Positions 1 through 11,216 of a DNA stretch of 64,000 nt are shown here, one piece after another. This DNA comes from Escallonia rubra (lineage: Eukaryota; Streptophyta; Magnoliopsida; Escalloniales; Escalloniaceae). The notes beneath the pieces were generated by a model. The model did no database searches, was not told where the DNA came from, and saw only the letters and a program-made list of their open reading frames with translations. The number at the start of each line of letters is the position of its first letter. Position 1 is the first letter of the stretch. A program made the translations under genes and the position numbers. The DNA lies in assembly GCA_033065855.1 (NCBI GenBank), contig JAVXUO010002709.1, forward strand, positions 1-64,000, in the 5' to 3' direction.

Positions 1-371
1 ATGCCTCAAATCAACTGAACCCTAAATTGAATCAATAGAACCCCCTAATTGAACCCTAAATTGAAGTAATTGAACCCTAAATTGATGCCCTAATCGAACC
101 GAACCTTATTAATTTAACTAATTGAACTCTAAATGGTATGCCCTAATACAATCGAACCGTAAATTGAAATAATTCAAGCGCATCGGATATGTGAATTTTG
201 AACATTTTTTTCCATTTGAACATTGATCATTTGTTTGATAATTTTAGGTTGTTAATTGTGCGTTTTAGAATTGTGATTATTGATCGATGATTTTAGGTTA
301 TTAGCTGTGCATTTGAAGTAATTACGATTTTATTAATTGATGATTTTAGATTGTTAATCGAGCATTTGAGA
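1..371. other. AT-rich sequence without a gene
   Basis: AT-rich DNA with loose repeats of short motifs such as ttgaaccctaaattga. I see no coding frame, RNA gene or transposon end. Confidence 0.5.
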
Positions 372-1060
372 TATTGAGATTATTGACGGAGGATGGGACC
401 CAATTGGCTTGAATGTGTGATTTTTGTTAATTTTTATTGCATGGAGCATTGTAGAAGTGAGAATTGAGATTGTTGGCGGAGGATGGGACCCAATTGGATT
501 GAGATACCTGTTCGTTAGCACAGACACGGACACCACGTCTGATCGATGGTGTCCGACATTTAACAAATTAACGTATGCCGATGTGTCTGGAGGTGCGTGT
601 CGGTGGGCGTCGGACACGTGTCCGACCGTCGGACACGTGTCCAGAGGCGTCGGACACGTGTCGGTATGTGTCGGACTCTTGTCCGGAGGTGCCAGACAGG
701 TATCGACACCCTATATGAGGTCTCGGAATTGAGGTTGTTGACGGAGGATGAGACCTAATTGGATTGAGATACATGTTAGTTAGCGCAGACACGGACACCA
801 CGTTTGATCGACGGTGTCCAGCATTTAAAAAACAAATTAACGTATGCCGATGTGTCTGGAGGTGCGTGTCGGTGGGCGTCGGACACGTGTCCAGAGGCGT
901 CAGACACGCGTCGGTATGTGTCGGACACGTGTCCGGAGGTGTCAGACACGTATCGGACACCATATCGACACCCTATATGAGGTCTCAGAATTGAGGTTGT
1001 TGACGGAGGATGAGACCCAATTGGATTGAGATACATGTTAGTTAGCGCAGACACGGACAC
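372..1060. repeat. 264-bp tandem repeat with gacacgtgtc minisatellite core
   Basis: A unit of about 264 bp beginning ttgttgacggaggatg recurs at about 472, 735 and 1000, with a partial copy near 380. Each unit contains the line gacacggacacca and a GC-rich core built of overlapping cggacacgtgtccg-type words, so the core is internally repetitive and palindromic. The open frames over it on both strands are by-products of the repeat. Confidence 0.8.
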
Positions 1061-1440
1061 CCTAATTAGTCATAATCAACCCTAATTAGCTATAATTATC
1101 CGAAACTAGCCCTCATTAACATTAATTAGCCCTAACATAACCCAATTAAGCCTAATTAGCCCTAATTAGGACTAATCAGCACTACTCGGCACAATTAAAC
1201 CCTAATTAGGACTACATAACTCTAATTAGTCCTAATCAACCCTAGTCAGCTATAATTATCCGAAACTATCCCTCATTAACATTAATTAGCCCTAACATAA
1301 CCCAATTAAGCCCAATTAGCCCTAATTAGGACTAATCATCACTACTCGGCACAATTAAACCCTAATTAGTCCTAATCAAGCCTAATCAGCTATAAGTAAT
1401 AATCATAATTAACCCAGTTAGCCCTAATTAGCCCTTGTAC
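1061..1440. repeat. 160-bp tandem repeat rich in ccctaatta words
   Basis: Two copies of a roughly 160-bp unit are aligned on ccgaaact (near 1100 and 1260) and on actactcggcac. The unit is made of ccctaattag words. These resemble degenerate plant telomere repeats (ccctaaa), but they are too irregular to call a telomeric tract. Confidence 0.7.
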
Positions 1441-1762
1441 ATCTCATAATTACTCCATGTTGCCCAGAGATGGTTCAATTACTCGTTGTTTACAAACCCT
1501 GCCTTCTTTATATTAATTGTTGTTTTGAGAAGTCCATTGGCAACGAGATGGTTCAACTCGTTGCCAACGAGTTCTATTTAATGTGGAATTGGTAACATAT
1601 GCAACGATCATTCTGTAGTTTTGATATTTCGAAATATTCTTGCATATCTTATCAATTTCTGAACACATGCATGCATAGAAACCCTTAGTTCCCGTTCAAA
1701 GGTACTCATTACAAAGTAATGCCTTGTAATGAGCCTTTGGATGTCCAGTTTGGACAGTTTGG

Positions 1763-2029
1763 AAAAGCTAATTGTTTATAAAACAGTATTTTGACTCATG
1801 CTTTATGTTCTATGTCGTGGATATTTGGTACACGTTCTCGTGTGTTTCTCCGGGTGCATACAGATCTGGTGTTCTAACATCCGTCAAACCTTCCTGAGCA
1901 AGGTTAGATGAATGTTAGAACACCTAATCGATGTGGTGTACTTGGAGAAATGCGGGGAGGTGCTGCCGAATTTTCCACAGACATCGGACTAAGCATGAGT
2001 TATTCACTGTTTTATAAACATGTGCTTTT
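1763..2029. other. 267-bp imperfect foldback (small-RNA hairpin candidate)
   Basis: The two halves are reverse complements of each other about a centre at 1896. The innermost stem is 25 bp (1868-1892 against 1900-1924; 22 of 25 positions match) around a 7-base loop. Outside it the pairing continues less perfectly: tttataaaacag near 1776 pairs with the ctgttttataaa run near 2008-2020, and aaaagc at 1763 with gctttt at 2024. It lies about 150 bp upstream of the CACTA transposase start, so it is probably inside that element. It could be a microRNA-like or siRNA precursor, or a nested small foldback element. Confidence 0.6.
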
Positions 2030-2175
2030 CTGAATGGGATAGGACCACTACCTGTTCAAGAGTGGAGGGGAAATATGTAGACATGTTGTAACATTCATGC
2101 ATTCATATTTACATCGGCAATGCCTAATCACTGGTCATTATTGAAGGTGGTATACAGTACGATAATTCAGTCGTC

Positions 2176-5100
2176 ATGTCAGTCGATCGAAGTTGGATGA
2201 AAAGGAAGAATGCTGAAGATTTTGAGTGTCGCGTTGACGAATTTCTCGACTTCGCTTATGCGCATCCTGCACATGTTGACCTTGATAAGATAAGGTGTCC
2301 GTGCGGTAGATGTGAGTTGTTGCACTGGAGAAAAAGAATTGAAGTAAAATGGCATCTTCGTCGGTACGGTTTTATGGGTGGATACACAAGGTGGACGCAG
2401 CACGGGGGAAAGCGAAACGATAGTATTGTCGTCCAACCTGGCTAGTCAAACTGAAGTTAGGGAGGAGGCACGATATGATTTCCGAGATATGATTATGGAT
2501 GCTGGGCATGCTAATGTTGACTGGGGTAACGACAGTCCACAACCGCCGAACGAGGGGGCTCATCAGTTTTATGAGTTGTTGAGAGCTGCGGAAGAGCCGC
2601 TGTGGGATGGAGCTCCGAAACACACACGGCTGTCTGCGGTTAGTAGGTTATTACAGTTGAAATCAGACCACGGGCTGAGTGAGAAAGGTTTTAACGAGTT
2701 TGTTACCTTCATCAAAGAAATACTGCCCGAAAGTGAAAAGCTACCGCCGTCGTACTATGACGCGAAGAAGATGATGAGGAAACTTGGGTTGAGCTATGAC
2801 CGGATAGATGCGTGCAATAACGATTGTGTATTATTCTGGAAAGAGAATAAGGATTTGTCATTATGTCCAGTATGTGATCATTCGAGGTACAAACCGGACA
2901 AAGGGAAGAAGAAAAACATTGCATGGAAGATATTGCGATATTTCCCGGTCACACCACGGCTTCAGAGAATGTACTACTCCTCCAGTACGGCTGAACATAT
3001 GAGGGCTCACCGTGAGACTCGCAGCAACGATGCCGATGTGCTGACACACCCAGCTGATGGAGAGGCGTGGAAGGAGTTTGACCGCAGGCATCCAGTCTTT
3101 GCTCAGGAAGTTCGGAATGTTAGACTTGGTCTGGCAACCGATGGGTTCAACCCTTTCGGTCAGTCTACCACGCCTTACTCCTGTTGGCCTGTTATTATTG
3201 TCCCTTACAACCTTCCACCAGGCATGTGCATGAAGAAGCCGTATATGTTCTTGTCGTTGCTTATTCCGGGGCCGAAGAGTCCCGGTAAGGACATAGATGT
3301 GTATTTAAGGCCGTTGATTGATGAGTTAAAACAATTATGGAATCATGGAGTCGAAACATATGATGCATCCCTTAAACAAAATTTTCAGATGAGGGCTGCT
3401 TTGATGTGGACTATACATGATTTCCCCGCATTGGGAATGACGTGTGGCTGGAGCACACATGGGAAGCTAGCATGCCCTGCTTGTATGGGCGTGAACCCCG
3501 GTCATACGTTAAAGCACGGCGGAAAGGCCTCGTGGTTCGGATGTCACCGTAAGCTTTTGCCACCGGGCCATCAGTTTCGTAGGCAGAAGGATAAATTTGA
3601 CGGGACAATCGAGCGTGAGGTTGTCACACTGGACTACCCATCTGGTGAAGAAGTACTCTCACACCTGGAGGCACTTGATACTGACATACCACACGGTAAG
3701 GGTGTGCCGGATCAGAAGATTGCAGGGTTCGGGAAAGAGCACAACTGGAGAAAATTTTGTATCTTCTGGGAGTTAGCCTACTGGAGGACGCTCGTTATCC
3801 GAAACAACATGGATGTGATGCATATTGAGAAGAACGTTTTTGATAATGTGTTCAACACAGTGATGAATGTCAAGGGCAAATCGAAAGATCACCTTAAAGC
3901 GAGAAGGGATCTACAACAGTTGGGTGTACGCCGTGAATTGCATCCTCGGACAGTCAGTGGGAGGACCATACTTCCGAAAGCACCTTACTGTCTAGACAAG
4001 AAACAAGTGGAGAAGGTCTGTCAGTGGGTTAAGAATTTGAAGCTTCCGGATGGGTTTGCGTCCAACATATCTCGTTGTTGCAATGTATCGGAATGCAAGT
4101 TCCAAGGGATGAAGAGTCACGACTGCCACGTATTCATGGAGAGATTCATTCCTATTGCCTTCCGGGGACTGTTGCCACGGGTTGTTTGCGAGACTTTGAC
4201 TGAATTATCTCATTTCTTTCGAGATATATGCTCTTCTACGATCCGGGTGAGTAACATGGAAGTGCTTGAGAAGAACATTGTGGTGACGATTTGCAAGCTG
4301 GAGAAAATCTTCCCACCTTCGTTCTTTGATTCAATGGAGCATCTGCCTGTTCACTTGGCATATGAAGCTAAGATGGGTGGACCCGTGCAATATCGGTGGA
4401 TGTATCCCTTCGAGAGGTAATCCTTAAATTGTTACAGTTGTTCGTTTACACTTAATGCGACATCTGTTATCATTGATATTCCACCTAACTCGATTCGCTA
4501 AACTTCTAGGTTCATGTTCCATTTAAAGAAAAAAGTCCGTAATAAGGCTCGGGTTGAGGGCTCAATTGCGGAGGCTTACGTAATGGAAGAACTTGTAAAC
4601 TTTTGTAGTCAATATTTCGGGCCTGATGTTGGTACAAGGTTAAATCAACTAGGCCGAAATGATCCCGGAGCAAGCACAAATTTGGAAGGGCAATTGTCAA
4701 TATTCAAGCAGTCAGGTAGTCCGTTCGGCCGAACGTATACTCGATGGCTAACAGATGAAGAGTACAGTGCTGCAACAATATATGCCCTTCTAAATTGCGA
4801 TGAAGTTTCGGCATTCGTTGAGTAAGTTAAAGTCTTAATTCACTTACATTGTTGTACATAATTGAAAGTGTGTGTTAAGCGAGTTAAATGCATATATATT
4901 GGTTTACAGTGAGTTCGATGCGGAATCTTTAATCACTGATCCCGCTGGACTTGAATCTCATCGGAAATCACAATTTGTACAGTGGTTCAAAATCCGTGTA
5001 AGATTATTTAACGAAATTATATTATGTGTTATATACAGTTCTGTGGCCAATTAGTATACTGATTTATCCTTAATTTTTACCGTCATCTACAATAGGTTCA

Positions 5101-5845
5101 GTCAATGGATAGACCAGTGGCCTCCTGCTTGAAATTACTAGCCGAAGGCCCTAACAAACAAACATCCTGTTACGGAGGCTATATCATCAACGGGTTTAGG
5201 TTTAACGTAAAAGATGATGACCGAACAAAACAAACCCAAAACAGTGGAGTCTTGGTCAACGGCGACTGTTATGCCGAGAATTGCATGGATTTTTACGGAG
5301 AGCTAGATGAGATTGTTGAGCTAACATATCTGGGTTCCCAAAACCGCCTGGTAATGTTCAAGTGTACGTGGTTCGATGTCACATGCAGTAGAGGAATCCG
5401 TGTTAGCTCTCAAGGGATTGTAGATGTCAATGTCAAGTCAAGACTTGCATCAGACGAGCCCTTTGTGTTTGCTAGTCAAGCTGTACAAGTCTTTTACGCG
5501 GAGGACGTCGCCAATCCCAAATCTCATTGGTATACAACTATCAAGTCCAAGAAATTGCCCGTGACATATGACAGTGAGCTAGACTCCTTTCAAGCCGACC
5601 AACCACGTGTCTTGTTCCCTGTTGAGGTCAACAACGAGGAGGACGATCTTCCTCTTCCAACAACACTTCTTGTGGGAGAAGAAGTCGTAGATGATGACGC
5701 GGAAGATGTTGAAAGTGTTGGAGATGATGTGACCGAGTCTACTGATGAAGAGGATGAATTAGAAGATGAAGAGGACGACGAGTCCCACGAAGAAGAGGGC
5801 GACGAGGAAAGTGATGAAGATGATTCGCAAACTGAAAATGATTGA
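2176..5845 (+). pseudogene. TNPD-like CACTA transposase, one frameshift
   Basis: Inferred exons are 2176-4416, 4510-4821, 4910-4997 and 5096-5845; all three introns are short and GT-AG. Domains in order are the transposase-associated domain (about 2176-2430, with a CPCGRC cysteine cluster), the tnp2 transposase core (about 2800-3560), a DUF4218 region (about 3800-4640), a DUF4216 region (about 5160-5540) and a strongly acidic Glu/Asp tail. The product would cut and join the transposon ends. The start codon at 2176 heads the associated domain, but the frame is lost in a run of five G at 2404-2408. Removing the effect of one G puts the associated domain in frame with the remaining exon. Apart from this shift the exons stay open to the stop, so the inactivation looks recent, or it is a sequencing error in a homopolymer. 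Confidence 0.9.
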
Positions 5846-6013
5846 CTTGTAATGTTGTAACATCACGGGAAAAATGTAGTAACATTTTAGAACTTGGTGT
5901 TTATTGATGTGTTTTTGCACATCCGTTCATATATATATATATATATAGTGCCGATGACGATTTATGCCTAAATTATTGTTTTTCACGTGTTAATGTCTTT
6001 GTATATAATCTAT

Positions 6014-7685
6014 ATGAAGTCAGATATGGATAGGATACGGGCTATTCGTGGCCGGGCTGGACGCCGAGCTGCTTCCTCTCCGGTTAGTCTCACCTCGTCA
6101 TTGCCTACTGATGACGAGGCACAGAGTGATCGCGGACATGCATTGGGGGCCCAGCCGTCGCCGTCACCGTCGCCCCAGCCATTGCCGTCGCCCCAGCTCG
6201 AGCCGTCGCCCCAGCCCCAGCTCGAGCTGTCGCCCCAGCCCGACGCAGATTCATCCCACACGCGCGTGCATTCTCCATCTTCCGTGGGTTCTACCTCAGG
6301 TATAGTTGATAACGGTGTTTCGTACATTTTCGCTAGCCTTATATTTGAACTGTATTAATGTCTGTGTTTTGTAGGATCTCGACGAGGCCGTGGTCCGACA
6401 CGCAGGGTACGCATCGACCCCCAGCGTAAACAGAGAGTTACGCTCACGCAGGAGGGCCTGTAAGTACTAAAAATATCACCTCATGCCTTATGTTTAAAAT
6501 TTTTGGGTGTTAATTTATATTTGAACTGTATTAATTAATTTAATTACTTCTTTGGCAGGATCCTGGAGAATATGGCGAGGACGAAGATCGGCGTTCTTGT
6601 GAAGGGCCGATTCTTCGAGCCACGCCTGTACTGGAAGGACTGGGATGCCGCTGCGAGGGAGGCCCTATGGGAGGAGTGGCTGGTACGGTGAAGTATTTTT
6701 TTCAGCGTTAGTAAATGTTAAATTACAGTTTGTTTTATGTTGTTAATTTGTGTTATTGAATGCCTTACAGGAGGGGTTCACGTTTGACACGCCTGAGCAG
6801 CAGGTACTGGGGCAGCAGGCTTTCTTTGCCTACATCGGCAAGAATTACCGCCGATGGCTCCACGATGCACGGGACCGGGCGAAGAAGGCGCTGCCCGCGG
6901 GTGCCCCGATGACGGACATGACGAGATATCCCCCACATTGGATATCTCACCGTGTATGGGGGGAGATGATAGATCGGTGGGCTGCGGATCCAGGTTGGGA
7001 CGCCAAGAGTAAGAGCGGGGCTGAGAACAGACAGAACAGAGATCCGACGCACACGGGGGGGTCGGTGCCACACGACATCGTCCGACACATGAACGCGGTC
7101 GAGCACCCGGATCTGGAGGAGGATGAGGTCATAGCTCTGACCTATACTCAGACGCACGTGCGGAAGAAGGACAAGGACGAGACGCACCGGGCGGGCGACT
7201 ATATTTCAGATATTGCCCGGCGGATCGATGTGAGTCAATTTATTTAAGTTAATGTTTTTTCTTTCTATCCTCAATGTCTGTTTCGTTAATTAATGCCCTA
7301 ACATATCGTTAAACCACTATTTTTGCAGGCCTCGTATGAACAGCTAAGGGGGTCCGAGCAGCAGTCCGGACAGCCATCAGCGTCCACTAGTACGGCTGCG
7401 AGTACTGGGGGGTTGAAGCGATGGCTGGATACGCCGGAGGTCGTGAATCGGCCGAAAGGCCGCATACGCGGCCTGCCTAGCACGACTGCTCGTGCCGTGA
7501 TAGGAGCGTCCTCACCCCCTGCTGCCCCTCCACAGACACCGGCTCCTCGGCCTCAGTTGGACGACGAGGAGATCCAGCGCATTGCTACAGTGGTGTGCCG
7601 GATGATCAGGGAGCAGGGCACTGCTGGACCAGCCACCCCGGCCCCGGATCAGCAGGATCCAGATCCGGGAGTCGGGAACCCCTGA
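6014..7685 (+). CDS. TNPA/Ptta-type CACTA accessory protein (Transposase_24-like)
   Basis: Five exons keep a continuous frame: 6014-6299, 6375-6459, 6559-6682, 6771-7229 and 7329-7685, all with GT-AG introns. The start may be 6014 or the in-frame ATG at 6026. The N-terminal part is basic and then Pro/Ser/Gln-rich (PSPQPQLE-type repeats). Exons 3-4 hold the plant Ptta/En/Spm transposase-like domain, with WKDW, RRWLHDARDRAKK, PPHWISHRVWGEM and a conserved tryptophan/lysine-serine segment. The last exon ends in a DEEIQRIATVVCRMIREQ helix and a Pro-rich tail. Proteins of this type bind the subterminal repeats and help transposase. It lies 168 bp downstream of the transposase on the same strand. 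I see no lesion. Confidence 0.85.
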
Positions 7686-7949
7686 TGAGCCCCTTCCCGT
7701 GCCCGTTCCTAGCTTCCCCCCCCCCCCGCCCCCCGCGCCCGTCTTGTACTCTTCTCCCCTCTCCTAACCGGCTATATCCGGTTCCCGGCTTGTACATGTA
7801 TGAGTTTTTTTTATAATAAATATTTTTTATAATCGATTATATATATTTCTTTCTGTATTGATTATTGCGTGTTGTTGTTGAGAATTGAAAATTGTATTAC
7901 AGGTCTAGGTAATTGAAAAATAAAAAAAAAATTCAAAAAAAAATTGACT

Positions 7950-8290
7950 TTTGGCGACGGATTTATTCTGTCGCTAAAGTATTCCTACAATCAGTTATTT
8001 AGCGACGGAATATTACGTCGCTAAAATATTTAATCCGTCGCTAATTGGACAAAAAAGAAAATAAATTAAAATTCTAAAAATATAATTAGCGACGGAATAT
8101 CCGTCGCTAATGAAAAATAAATCCGTCGGTAAAAATCACATATTTAGCGACGGATTTAAAAATTCCGTCGCTAAACTATTAGTGACGGGCTTTTATACGA
8201 GAGATTTTTAGCGACGGTGAATCCGTCGCTAATTCTTTTAGCGACGGATTTGGGCTTTTAGCGACGGATTTTTCCGTCGCTAAAAGCCTG
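7950..8290. repeat. CACTA subterminal gcgacgga repeats
   Basis: The motif tagcgacgga or its complement tccgtcgcta occurs more than a dozen times in both orientations, often as adjacent inverted pairs, right up to the terminal repeat. Such clusters are the binding sites of the TNPA-type protein in CACTA elements. Confidence 0.9.
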
Positions 8291-8303
8291 TTTTCTTGTA
8301 GTG
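8291..8303 (-). repeat. CACTA terminal inverted repeat (right end)
   Basis: Read on the minus strand this is CACTACAAGAAAA, the standard CACTA terminus. The next three bases are gtt. Confidence 0.9.
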
Positions 8304-10338
8304 GTTATACTTTAATCACGCATCCGTAGGTTGTCAGGAGAAACCCTAGTAGTGTTTGAAAGTTCGTAAGGTATGAGTAATGGTTAAGTTAGTGTTTTGA
8401 ATGGTGTGTGAGAATGAAGTTCTCCATAAGTGATTGTTGTCAGGACTGAGAATTGGTTTGGAAGTATGATAAGAAATTTGGAATCCCGCCTTATCAGTTC
8501 GTTCGTTCTTTTGTATGTTGAATTCAAGTGCGACTTAATTGAATTCCAGCCTACCCTAAGACGTCAGGGAAGATGTCATGCATGTTCAGTCGGCTTATCC
8601 GTTCTTCAGAATATTTATCTATTTATTTATTTTTGAATCTATTCGGACTTGATGGGATAGTAGCTGGCCCACTGGTCGTGGGAGGCTACAAATTCCATTA
8701 AGGACTAGTAACACTTACTGATTGTAATTGCTTCGAGTCACTAGCTCGACTTTGCTTCGTCAGACCTATGCCATTGTTTATGTACTCGTCATTTTCTAGA
8801 ATGTCGTATCTTTGCATTGTGAATACCGAGAGCCACTCGATATGATACTGTTAAAGATTTTGTGTTTTGATTGCCGCGTTTCAATCATTGTTACCATTTG
8901 ATTCCGAAATGTTTGACTGAGATCAGTGTCGGTTGTGATTAACGTTGGATACTTTGTTGTATAACCCTCACTAAATTTATTTATTTTGTTTGTGATTAGT
9001 GTTTGTTTGATGTGTTCCTAAATGGTAACCTATTATATTTGCTGTTTATAGTGAATCAGATCATCAAAATTCTGCAGTGTTTTATTTTCAACTGCTTTTG
9101 GAAGTAGACAATATGACACATACGTAGGTCTTTACCTGATTTGGGATTTTCATAGTTTCACTTACCCTGATATGAGATTAGGTAGATTCCTAAGCCTCCG
9201 ATAATCCGTGAGTGAGAATAGACTTTGAGAATGTGGATTAGGTTTGGATAGGCTAATTGATGATTCAGTATAAGATTGAGCTTTTGGCAGAACACATGAT
9301 AATAGACCATATGTTACCCACTTTTTGAACCGAAAGATTTTAGACATTTAACCAAAACAGATGATCGAAGGATGGGATTATAGATTATTGGTAAGTATTG
9401 TGGTTTTGAATCATAAGTGATGTGATAACATAGAGTCTTAAACTTTAGCATAAGTGCAAGACATGTGAGTGCAAAATCATATTTCGTGTTGTGTTAAGAT
9501 AACACATCCCTTAGTGATGAATTTGGAAACAGTATGGATTCGTTTGACTTAAAAGATAACACGTCTCTCCGTAATGACTTCGATAATAGTTCGGACCCAT
9601 TTGATTTAAGACACCAGAGCACGCAGCGAAACCATTGTGGTTACAGTTCTTTGTCGTTCTGTGAAGTGTATGCAGAATCATAGGTATGAGTACGTAGCTA
9701 TGTTAGGATAGCAAGTCTCTCCGGTGACAAATTCGGCAACAATTTGGATTCGTTGTTTTGAAATGTTAGAGCGCACAGTGAAAGCCTAGTGGCTACAGTT
9801 TTTGTTGTCTTGTAATGTGTGAGGGCTTATAACAGTTGTTGGTAATTCCTGGTAGCTTGGTAGAATGCAGGTCATGTACAACCATCGCTTAGTACTTTAG
9901 TATGCCTTAAGCTTAAAGTTAAGCTTACCAGCGTAAAGTAAATTGTGTAAAGGGTAGAGTCTCTGGTATAGTGTCAACAAAGTGCAGTGGAAGCCTGTTG
10001 TATTAGAGGTTGATTCAATTCATCGTATGTGGAATTTGGAGCGATGCAGACTTAGTTCAGTGAGTTTCGTATTAGCTAAGTCGTTGTTTGTGAATTTTCG
10101 GAGGGTTAAAGTGCAAGTGATAACTTGATAGGTTTGAGTTTAGCACTACGATGTGAAATTTAAATAGTTGCCTTCGGTTATCTGTGGGATATAAATCTGG
10201 GTGTGACGGTCAAAGGTAGCTCAGCTACTGTGTGACAGTTATTAGAGTGCGCAGTGGAAGCATAGTACCTAGACGTTATAATTGATAGGATATTTTAGAG
10301 CAAATTTCGAGTACGAAAGTTTTATAAGGCGGAGAGAA
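8304..10338. other. Non-coding, probable gypsy-type 3' non-coding DNA
   Basis: No convincing coding frame is present. Degenerate repeats of a segment with agagcgcagtggaagc and tctctccggtgacaa words occur near 9500, 9560, 9610, 9710, 9770, 9980 and 10245. The stretch ends in a purine-rich tract (aaggcggagagaa, 10326-10338) immediately before a tgtaatatcc motif. This is the arrangement expected of a polypurine tract and LTR start in Ty3/gypsy elements. That is inference, since no pol sequence is visible here. Confidence 0.35.
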
Positions 10339-10790
10339 TGTAATATCCTGAACTTTGGGAGCCGTTTAAAGTAATCATCTGTATTCCAAAAAATAAACGG
10401 GTAATAATTCGAGCAATGCTCGGATAGTATTAGAGAATGAAAGCTTAAAAGAATTTTGAGGCAAAAATGTAATTTTAAAATCTTCTGGGGCCATTTTGCA
10501 AATTTGAAAAGCTTTAGGGGCTAAATTGCTTTATTGAAAAGTATACATTAAGGTGTCAAATGTTTAGAGAAAATTGTTTTGGGAGTGCCACCTCTTGCTA
10601 TTTGGTGTGATGACTAATTCATTTAACAATAAACTAATGGTTTAGGAAATTGAATAAAGAAAGTAAAAGAAACCAAAAGGGGAAAAGGGAAGTTTGGGGA
10701 GAGACGAGGAAATAGTAGAAAGAAGGAAGAAAATAGAAACTAAAGAGAACAGAGAAGAAAGAAGAGTAAATAGAGAAGACGATAAGCCCG
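10339..10790 (+). repeat. Possible Ty3/gypsy LTR fragment
   Basis: The stretch starts tgtaatatcctgaactt after a purine tract and contains repeated lines of the type aatgtaattttaaaatct and ggggccattttgcaaatttg. I associate these with Tekay/Del-type LTRs. The right end is not defined; I see no ca terminus with a partner LTR or target duplication. It ends just upstream of the small host gene, so LTR sequence may form part of that promoter. Confidence 0.3.
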
Positions 10791-10869
10791 CTCGCAATTA
10801 AATGGGTCAGCTACCCATTCAAGCCCTACCAGTTTGACCCACGCCCAAACCCAACTCACACGCGCACCC

Positions 10870-11216
10870 ATGGAGTCTGCGAATTCTCTCTCGTACTGTG
10901 ATTACCTCAATCTACTCCTCCTCCGCCCCATTCTAGCTGTCTCTTTCGTCCTCTCCGTACTTGCTCTGGGTAAGATCTCTGTCTCCCTGTTTCAATTACG
11001 ATCTGGGTTGTTGAATTGAATCTCTTTCAATGGGCTGTGATTTGATGTTTTTTGGATCTAGGTTGGTTCTTGGCTTGGAAGCTCGTTCTAGTCCATGTCC
11101 CCCTGGTTCAGGAGATTTTCGGGCTGCGGAAAAAACCCGTACAGCCAAAACCCGCCAATCGACGACGACTTTCTCGATTATACAACAGCCTCAATGCCCA
11201 AAATTCAACCCCGTAG
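10870..11216 (+). CDS. Small conserved plant membrane protein, 84 aa
   Basis: There are two exons, 10870-10969 and 11062-11216, with a 92-bp GT-AG intron splitting a glycine codon. The protein begins MESANSLSYCDYLN and has one long hydrophobic stretch (about residues 16-44, LLLLRPILAVSFVLSVLALG then WFLAWKLVLV). A basic soluble tail follows (GLRKKPVQPKPANRRRLSR) and ends NAQNSTP. I recognise the pattern as a small plant-conserved single-pass or hairpin membrane protein, but I know no established function. The basic tail just after the membrane segment suggests a cytosolic C-terminus. The start is the first ATG in a long open frame and sits at the expected distance before the membrane segment. 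No defect is seen, and both splice sites are canonical. Confidence 0.75.

Larger units (their letters stand above)
2176..8303 (+). mobile_element. CACTA (En/Spm, CMC) DNA transposon, right part complete
   Basis: The right terminus at 8291-8303 reads ttttcttgtagtg, the reverse complement of the classic CACTACAAGAAAA end. It is preceded by subterminal gcgacgga repeats and followed by gtt as a candidate 3-bp target duplication. Two genes in the same direction are present: a TNPD-like transposase and a TNPA/Ptta-like DNA-binding protein, the usual pair for this superfamily. No CACTACAAG and no gcgacgga cluster occurs in bases 1-2175, so the left end is either outside the window or lost. The start given is only the first transposase codon. 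Confidence 0.92.

Noticed and set aside
1061..1440. Interstitial telomere tract
   Set aside because: The ccctaa words are interrupted by ttag and other bases with no run of perfect heptamers; better described as a 160-bp tandem repeat.
6010..6327. Minus-strand frame of 105 codons over the TNPA-like first exon
   Set aside because: Antisense shadow of a Pro/Ser/Gln repeat; the plus-strand exon chain explains the region.
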